Below the pieces are notes generated by a model that saw nothing but the letters and a program-made list of their open reading frames with translations, had not been told where the DNA came from and ran no database searches. Of a stretch of DNA of 64,000 bases, positions 57,326-64,000 are shown one piece after another. This stretch comes from Malaya genurostris. Taxonomy: Eukaryota; Arthropoda; Insecta; Diptera; Culicidae. Location: positions 85,507,025-85,571,024 of the forward strand of contig NC_080571.1 in NCBI RefSeq assembly GCF_030247185.1, written 5' to 3'. Position 1 is the first letter of the stretch, and each line of letters opens with the position of its first letter. A program made the translations under genes and the position numbers.

Positions 57326-58133
57326 AGGCACGCATGTTCCGATCAAAGTTAGGCTGCTACTATTATTATTATAATTACTATTCATTATTACCATTACTTT
57401 TACTTCTATTTCTACTACTATCACTACTGCTGTTACTATCGTAGTATCAAGAAGCGCGTGTGTTGGGAAGCAAAGCGCAATAATATTTAACAAAAAAAAA
57501 CAGACAACCCAACCTTTTTGATTGTATGGAAATCTTCTTGATGATCGCAAGGCATGCAGAGAAAGAATGTATCGTATTAAAATGAACGCAAGTGTCTAAA
57601 TTACCGAACATATTTTAAAACAAATTTTTGCTATTGATATATTTATTAACCTAGTAAAACGAAGTGAATGAACGTTGTCGACAAAGAAAACTATCTAAGA
57701 AGGTGGTGTATTCCGTGGTAAAAATCGTATCCGTGGTAATCTCTTCACCCAGAAATCGTTTAGCACTGCACTACCAAAAGAAGTGTGCATATTCATTCGA
57801 AAGAACAAACAAAAAAAACACTGTACCTTGTGCTCGAGTCCCGAACAGGTTCTCTAATACGATTTCTTTTCAACATTCCCGAGACCGAATGAGAGTTTTC
57901 GCGATTGTACAACCAAAACTGTGGGTTCGATGCACGCTGAACAGAATGGACGAACTAAAATACTCTATTCGAAGCAGAATGTTACACATTTTGGAGCGAT
58001 TTTGAATGAACTTTGTGTATATTGGTAAAATTAAACGGGACATGTCTGAATGTAAACAATGCTTTTAAAAAGCAAGGAACAATCAATACTTTGCTTGTCT
58101 AGAAACAAAAAAATTAATAAAAAGGTAAATAAA
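57326..58133 (+). other. Ceramide synthase 3' UTR with poly(A) signals
   Basis: About 0.8 kb after the stop. It carries an imperfect (TAY)n trinucleotide tract at about 57355-57440, and AATAAA signals at 58116-58121 and 58128-58133. The 113-codon ORF at 57664-58005 has no recognisable motif and is most likely chance within the UTR. The transcript end is inferred. Confidence 0.6.
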
Positions 58134-58800
58134 CGTTAAAATTTACAAACTATCTCCGTTGAAATACACTCCATTTCATTATGCATTCTCATAAGGCCTT
58201 TTATCGTTTGCCAATGAGATGTTCAGGAATGCTCTTAGATACACAGTTGCCTTTCCATTAGTCCATATTTTTTGTTTTTTGTTGGATTTTTGTTTTAAAC
58301 CGCTGCTGTTAATTTGGTCGCAGCTCATAAGCTGCGTCACAGATTTTTTTTTATCTTCCAAAGAAAGTAAAGAGCATCGAATAGGATAAACTAGATCCAA
58401 AACATGCAACAGCAAACCGGTAACAATAAGAATAAACGTAGTTTAGTTAGTAATTGAATATCATGTTTTTCAAATTACCATCCTAGTGAATAACGTTTAG
58501 TTTACTAACATAAGTGTTTGATAATATAATGGCGGTATACGCGAGAAAGTGTGCACGTAAAATCGACCACTGATGCAGCAAACCGGTATTCGTGGCTCAA
58601 CATTTCCTCTGTTTCCAGTTGTCATTATCCGCAGAAAACTGCTCCGTTAAAGTCTAGTTAGAGGCGTTTTGGTCTACCAGCATTTATTCTCTTAACAAAT
58701 TTCATCCATCTAGCTTTCGTCGCCGATTCAGATATAAACTTGTGTAGTAACCTCGGGCAGACCGTTGGAAAATTCTTAATAATCAAACGTTGTATTATCA
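58134..58800. other. Intergenic sequence downstream of ceramide synthase
   Basis: No gene, RNA or defined repeat recognised. AT-rich with scattered chance ORFs on both strands. Confidence 0.45.
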
Positions 58801-58829
58801 AAAGCTGAGGGAAGATTTCATGAAGATGC

Positions 58830-59530
58830 TTGATTATTCTTGCTGTGGGAAATGAGACACATAATAAAGTGTATAACGAAAATTGGTTGAGTGTTTGTCA
58901 CACTATTGATGACATCCGGTATCGGTGCCAAATCCAAGAAAACATCCTTAGATCCACGGATCTGAGAGAAATTCTGGGATTTTCTGCATTGCGCCGTACG
59001 CGTGTCCTTCTCAAGCGAGTGCCTGATTCATGTAAGTCATTCTACTTTTCGGCATCCTTGTTACATATCCAGTACTATGCAATCTGCAATGCATTTCACT
59101 TTTCCGATGTTGGCGAGACCATGATTCAAGACTTTCTACGACAAAGATGAAGTAAGTTTTGTGCGTATCTTCAAACTACGAAATCAATTGAAAGTCCTAT
59201 TGGCAGCTGAAATCTGGCATCCTTGTAAATCACTGGATGCCTACGAGAATCAACTGATTACATGTCAGTTTTGTGAACAACCTGCTCACTACGGTAAACC
59301 ATGCTCTGAAACTGTGAACCAGTACTACTGTTTCAAAAACGTTTTCGCCATCAAACCGAGTAGCAACAGCAAAGCGCATCTGCAGCTACTAACAACGATC
59401 CCAAGACTGCGAACAACAATGAAAACGAAAAGAAAATGGAAATCGCCCACTTCAATACTTTTGACAACAGATCCGGCTTTGAAGCAATGGATGATGAGAT
59501 GAACCAATGGATGATGAGTGTCCTTCAATC
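58830..59530 (+). pseudogene. LINE ORF1 (Gag-like) relic with one zinc knuckle
   Basis: Two frames read as one decayed protein. 58900-59150 gives a region ending FHFSDVGETMIQDFLRQR. 59161-59502 gives LKVLLAAEIWHP..., then CQFCEQPAHYGKPC, an exact C-x2-C-x4-H-x4-C knuckle, and a Lys-rich end. Proteins with 'QPAHYGKPC' knuckles occur as ORF1 of insect non-LTR elements. No ORF2 follows, so this is a fragment. Confidence 0.55.
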
Positions 59531-59539
59531 TAATCATAA

Positions 59540-60780
59540 AAAAAATATTTTATCTAACGTTGCCACGTAAAGCTCGTATGCAAATATACCTCAATGAAAA
59601 AGCTTATATCAAAAAGAGAAGGTATAATATGAAAACTATAGAGCCATAGTACTAACAGAAGAGCCAGGATGTGAAGATGAAGTGCGGAAAGGGGAGGTTT
59701 GACATAAATCATTTGCACACATCATTTCGGTCACTTCAAACGATTTAACAAACAATTATATTACAAAATCAATAACCCGAGAGCACACCTGACACATTTA
59801 ACATTGAATAAGCGCCTTACTTTTCAAGTATCTCCCGTTTATTTCAACTGGATTTGGCACCTTGCCACAGAAAAAGGATCATGGGATGATAAGTCGCGAA
59901 CAGATGTTCAAGGGCATGGCAATCCTTCAATCGTTTCACAGGTAACCCAATAAAAACATGTATCTAAAGGTCGAAAGTAGGTTTTTATCACGAATGTTGC
60001 CTCAGAGAAAAAAGTAATTATTAAGATGAGCTTGTTGTTATTATGAATAAAAAATAAACAAAATTTTGTTGGAAAAAAATGATTTTTTTTAAATACAGGG
60101 ATTACTTCATTGAGCGTGATACTGGTAATAGGTAAAATCAAGTTAAGTGACATGTGAGTGAAATGAAAGTGGAAGTGGAAGTGAGAACGGTAATGATGGC
60201 CACTAAATAAAAAGTTACGCATATGAAACTGTGTAATACCTTAATTCAGTAGTAAATATCGTATGTAAAATTCAGTAACTCCGCCTTTAACTTGAGTTTG
60301 AGCGACCACTCCTGGTTGCTACTCCTTTACTATCCCGATTTCAGCTGAAATTGTACAGGGAGTTTCTAGATGATCCGACCTGGGACTGGTAAATCATCCT
60401 TCAATGTACATCTTCTGGTAATCCCAGAATTCATTGGTCAGATACGGTGCCGGCCAGGCCCGAACCTAGATCGTCTAAGGAATGGGAAGGGATGTTAGTC
60501 CAACACTTGTTGTTACTAGAGGCCGTGTATACTACTGCGCACTCCACAAGTGTCACGGGAGAAGGATATTTGTTAGTAAAAATTTCAGTATTGGTATTAT
60601 TCGCGCGCGACTCCGTATGTTCCGATTTCAAGATGCTCGGATGCACCACTAAACTTACTGACTTCCCGAGTGAACGTTTCAACAATATCCTATATTGAAG
60701 TCCCGAGGAGTCTTGATTCACAGTTCTTATTCGTGGAAACTGAAGAAAAATTTGCAATACTATCGCGTGAAGAATAAAAA
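59540..60780. other. Intergenic sequence, no feature supported
   Basis: Contains chance ORFs (up to 146 codons on the minus strand at 60431-60871). The GC-richer patch at 60430-60540 carries no motif I recognise. Near 60620-60720 there is moderately high-complexity sequence, possibly a repeat fragment. Confidence 0.35.
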
Positions 60781-60788
60781 CTTCCCTA

Positions 60789-60935
60789 TTTTTGCCTTTC
60801 TCATATAGAAAGGTTATGCAATCACTGTGAAAACCGACTTTTGAACCGAGGCCCGGAGGGCCGAGTGACATATACTACATATGATAGTATGATTGATATG
60901 AGAAAGGCATCATTACACCACTTGGTGGATTAAAA
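60789..60935. mobile_element. Minimal complete copy of the large repeat family
   Basis: Only 147 bp: starts tttttgcctttctcatatag, includes gaggcccggagggccgagtg, and ends gagaaaggcatcattacacc then acttggtggattaaaa. It thus joins the two borders that elsewhere enclose up to 2 kb of ~180-bp units. The borders share inverse 'gcctttctcat / atgagaaaggc' words, so it is probably a non-autonomous TIR-type element. Confidence 0.65.
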
Positions 60936-61227
60936 CAGATTTTTATAAATGAAGCTACGTGATACAAAATAAACGAGTGAATAGGATTTAGACAAAATAG
61001 TTGATTCATTACATTGACATATTCTAAACAGTTTTTATAAAATCATTTTAAATCACCAAATAAAGGTCAACAGATTTCACGCGCGTCTTGATTCTTTATT
61101 ATTTCCGCTTTATTATTTTATTTATTTATTAAAATTATTAATTGGTTATATTAGTTGATCTGGGCAGCCGGCTATCGAGAAATATATTATCAATTTATTG
61201 TTTGAAATATTAATATCAAGTATTTTG

Positions 61228-62298
61228 TCGTGAATACGACTTACTTTACTATGGGGTGCCTTTTCAAAAAGTACCCTCTGAGAGAGTGATAAGTTTTTGA
61301 TCGTGATTATTTCTTGTTGTATCTAACGAATCAACGAATTGCTACATGCCATCGGAAATATGATCACAATTTTATGATAAAATTTTCAGTTAATCTCAAA
61401 TAATTGAAAATTAAACTTTTCTGAAATGTTTGGTATAAACGAGTATCAAAGAGCATAATTCATAAACTTAAACGTGTGTAGCAACAGCATTGAAGTATTT
61501 CAATAGAACACCATTGAAAAACCTGTCTCATTTGAAACATGTCATCACCAGCGAATCAGAACGCGTTCTGAGAAAGAAAACAAAATATCTGCTGCTGTAC
61601 AACAAATCATTCGAGAAAAATGTACCGAACAGTGCTTAATATCGTAGAGAGTTCCACAATTTGGTCCTTCTGAAAGGCAGGAATGAATCCCGTACAGCAT
61701 CCTGATAGTTTCTTTCAATGAAATGCAAATCCGAAATGAAATAATCAACATTAAAATTCTGTATGCTGCTTTTTTATAGCCGTTAGGACCGCCCATTAGT
61801 GAAAAAACTACAAACGAAATCACGTAAAAAGAAACCTCTTAACACTAATTGGATCAGTTTGGATTCTATCGCCACTGCGAGCAGATGTATTGTGTGTCGT
61901 TTGCAAAGCTAGTTTCGCTTCCGAAAAGAGCGATTACGTCACAGCTGCTAGTCGTTTGCATTGGTAGAAAAACAACGAAAAGGGGACAACGGTGGAGAGC
62001 ATCACACAAAATCAGCCGTTCTAATGGCTCTAAAAGTTTTCTAAAGAATTATTAGGATTTCTTCTTCGCAAATCGAAGGTAAATATCATCAGTTTAGTGC
62101 AAATCTAGAACAGTTTGATTAAATTTGTGCACTTTTCGCTGTGTTAATTTCACAGTAATCGAGATCAACTGAAGCCTTCTTTGTTTTTGCGAAAAATGTG
62201 AAAAAGGGGAATACTTGCATAATTCAGACAATTGATCAACTAAATGATATTCGGAAGTGTTAAGGAACATGTCAGTTGTTCTCGTATTCACGACATCC
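61228..62298. mobile_element. 1.07-kb TIR-type element
   Basis: The left end tgtcgtgaatacgact (about 61228) and the right end ctcgtattcacgaca (about 62283-62297) are inverse complements. The interior shares blocks with 22207-22850. In one such block on the minus strand is a TATA-like ctataaaa (about 61775), and a 92-codon ORF follows, without recognisable domains. Its coding status is unknown. Probably a non-autonomous DNA transposon. Confidence 0.6.
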
Positions 62299-62504
62299 AG
62301 TTATGTCTCTGACATTACCCACCCGCCTTTTTTTTACTATGTATTCAATATACCCATATATGTTATTAACTTTGTAATATCAACGGATTTGCGCACGTTA
62401 GACGGAAAATGATAGGTTGAATGAAGAGATAATTTAGTAAAATAGAGTAATCAGAAGTGAAACGTTGAAAATATCTAATAACTGAAAGGAAAAAGAAACT
62501 CCTG

Positions 62505-62670
62505 CAATTGTCGCCTTTTACGACATGGTCCTGCTTCCCAGTGGATCTATTCTTGGTTCATTTTTTTCCGCCGGATTCCACACGGCATCTTGGCTGGTAC
62601 TGTCCGAATCTCCTAGTGGGCCCCAGTCCCTACTATCAATCTCCTAGTGGACCCCAGTCTCTATTACAAG
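62505..62670. repeat. Repeat piece shared with 55.1 kb, plus a small tandem repeat
   Basis: 62508-62600 matches 55035-55135. Next to it is an imperfect direct duplication of about 33 bp (atctcctagtgggccccagt / atctcctagtggaccccagt) at about 62607-62665. Confidence 0.55.
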
Positions 62671-62794
62671 AAATGAACGTACAGCGCGATGAAAAACTAT
62701 TTTGAACTCTAACTTCGAATCAATATTTAAAAAAAACTGTTTATGAGGGCAGCTGGCCATCGAGAAAAAAAATCATTCGATTGTGTATTCCACA

Positions 62795-64000
62795 TTTTTT
62801 TTTTTTTTTTATTCAAGAATATAATGTTTAAGGCACACTGCTTAAGCTCTAAGATGCCAAGGGCTTTTACTAATTTAAAATTTACGACTAACTTAAAACT
62901 AGGGTTGTATCATTAAGTAATGTCATATTTGGGTCGCAGTGGTTGACTTTGGCAGATCCAGCCTTCATGTGGTGATCGGCCGGTGAATTGAATATTTCAT
63001 GAGAGTCTTCCATATGGCGTTGGTGAATATTCATGTTGGCCGCATTCTTCGGTCCGTGTGGGTCCGCGGGAAACACCCCCAGGTTACGAATACCCGGCGG
63101 GTGGCCCGCATGCTGTTGATAAGTTTCCGTGGGCGATGATGGTGTTGTTACAGAAGAAAATGAAAAAAAAAATATAGCGAAGTAAATATTGCGGAAAACG
63201 GAGTAAAAAGGGGATATGGGAATGAAATGACTAAAACGACAGAGATCTAATTAGTTGACATCGAGATGGTGAAGAGACGGGGAGGGGGGAAGCGAAGGTT
63301 AGTGACAGCAAAAAGATCTTGTTAGTTCCGATGAAGATGGTGGACAGATGAGGAATCGGGATAATCGGCGGAAGTTAGTGTCGAACCTGCAGTTGAGAAA
63401 TAATTCTTAGCCACAGTTGAAACAACGTCGATAAATAGGAGGAACTTTCTAAGCCAGATGTAACAGATTACACTTGTATATTAATGTGTTTGAGAAACTG
63501 GTATATGAGAAGCATATATGAACTATCCCGACTCGCCAACACATCCCGAACCGGAACCTCAGGCGGTCTACCTCGGGCCCTGAGGGATTCCAGTAGCTTC
63601 GACCTGGCGTCGCGATACTCTACGCACGACCACACGACATGCTCGATGTCCTGATAACCGTCGCCACAGGTGCAGAGCCCGTTCTCCACGATCCCGATAC
63701 GCCGGAGATGTGCGTTGAATGTATAGTGATTTGACATGAGTCGTGACATAACGCGAATGAAATCACGACTCACGTTCATCCCCTTGAACCAAGGTTTCGT
63801 CGATACCTTAGGGATAATGGAGTGTAGCCATCGTCCCAGTTCGTCATTGCTCCATGAAGTTTGCCAACTTTCGAGAGTTTTCTGACGAGAGATACTGAAA
63901 AATTCATTGAAGCAGATTGGTCTTTCATAAATATCACCTTCTAATGCGCCCACTTTAGCCAATGAGTCTGCCTTTTCATTGCCCGGAATGGAACAATGCG
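62795..64000 (-). mobile_element. 3' part of an RNase H-type LINE, runs off the window
   Basis: The poly-T run at 62795-62810 is the poly(A) tail of a minus-strand element. The 3' UTR is 62811-63467, followed by the end of ORF2, which is still open at the window edge. GC content is higher than in the flanks. The 5' portion lies outside the window, so completeness cannot be judged. Confidence 0.82.
63468..64000 (-). CDS. LINE ORF2 C-terminus: RNase H end and Cys/His tail (partial)
   Basis: Open on the minus strand from the window edge to the stop at 63468-63470. It begins HCSIPGNEKADSLAK, the last conserved part of the LINE RNase H domain including its catalytic Asp, so the true frame extends beyond the first in-window Met (63962). 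Then follow a Trp-rich linker and MSNHYTFNAHLRRIGIVENG plus CTCGDGYQDIEHVVWSC, a Cys/His tail found in I-, LOA- and R1-group ORF2 proteins. No stop or frameshift in 530 bp suggests a young copy. Confidence 0.85.
   Translation of the reverse strand, partial: HCSIPGNEKADSLAKVGALEGDIYERPICFNEFFSISRQKTLESWQTSWSNDELGRWLHSIIPKVSTKPWFKGMNVSRDFIRVMSRLMSNHYTFNAHLRRIGIVENGLCTCGDGYQDIEHVVWSCVEYRDARSKLLESLRARGRPPEVPVRDVLASRDSSYMLLIYQFLKHINIQV

Noticed and set aside
57664..58005. A 113-codon ORF after the ceramide synthase stop
   Set aside because: It lies within the probable 3' UTR before the AATAAA signals and has no recognisable domain or splice context.
61545..61823. A 92-codon minus-strand ORF with an upstream TATA-like word
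   Set aside because: It lies inside a TIR-bounded repeat, the matching block at 22.2 kb does not keep the frame, and no domain is visible.

Overview
The window is eukaryotic, intron-rich and crowded with transposons. It most likely comes from a culicine mosquito (Aedes-like). Evidence for this: a dipteran-type ceramide synthase gene with GT-AG introns, Jockey-, R1- and RNase H-type LINEs, a tRNA-derived SINE, many short inverted-repeat elements, and several dispersed repeats that I recognise from memory as mosquito-type. The species assignment is inference.

The main host gene is a ceramide synthase (schlank / Lag1 family) on the plus strand. Its five coding exons are at 4102-4286, 23497-23617, 49665-50108, 50176-50436 and 57170-57325. 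All junctions are in phase and the predicted protein is 388 residues: an N-terminal membrane segment, a Hox-like domain, a TLC domain with the Lag1p motif, and an acidic serine-rich tail. Introns 1 (19.2 kb), 2 (26.0 kb) and 4 (6.7 kb) hold nearly everything else; intron 3 is 67 bp. Two AATAAA signals follow the stop at about 58.1 kb.

A second, small host-like gene lies inside intron 1 on the same strand (9398-9727). It has two exons, a consensus intron, a good start context and two AATAAA signals just after the stop. It encodes a 74-residue protein with a CPSCG pair, an RG-rich box and an acidic C-terminus. I do not recognise the family; this is the strongest candidate for something undescribed.

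Mobile elements by region. 0.8-1 kb: SINE with a 12-bp target-site duplication. 7.4-9.2 kb: head-to-tail dimer of a terminal-inverted-repeat element, with an inverted copy at 21.6-22.2 kb. 14.8-20.2 kb: mariner relic split by a full-length Jockey-clade LINE with both ORFs open, a poly(A) tail and a 13-14 bp target duplication. 25.0-25.7 kb: TTACGCGG element. 27.9-30.0, 33.4-35.2 and 55.8-57.1 kb: a large repeat family built from degenerate ~170-180-bp units. 35.2-38.5 kb: R1-clade LINE inserted in an AC microsatellite, then cut off at its reverse transcriptase. 38.9-40.0 and 43.3-45.4 kb: two related LINE ORF2 remnants. 40.2 and 53.4 kb: paired elements with 4-bp target duplications, one with an empty-site paralogue in the window. 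46.3-47.7 and 51.6-55.0 kb: Jockey and RNase H-type LINE relics. 58.8-59.5 kb: LINE ORF1 relic. 61.2-62.3 kb: TIR element. 62.8-64.0 kb: 3' part of an RNase H-type LINE running off the window.

I saw no CRISPR array, operon, rRNA or convincing stand-alone tRNA. Long stretches of introns 1 and 2 and of the region upstream of 3.4 kb hold no gene I can support.
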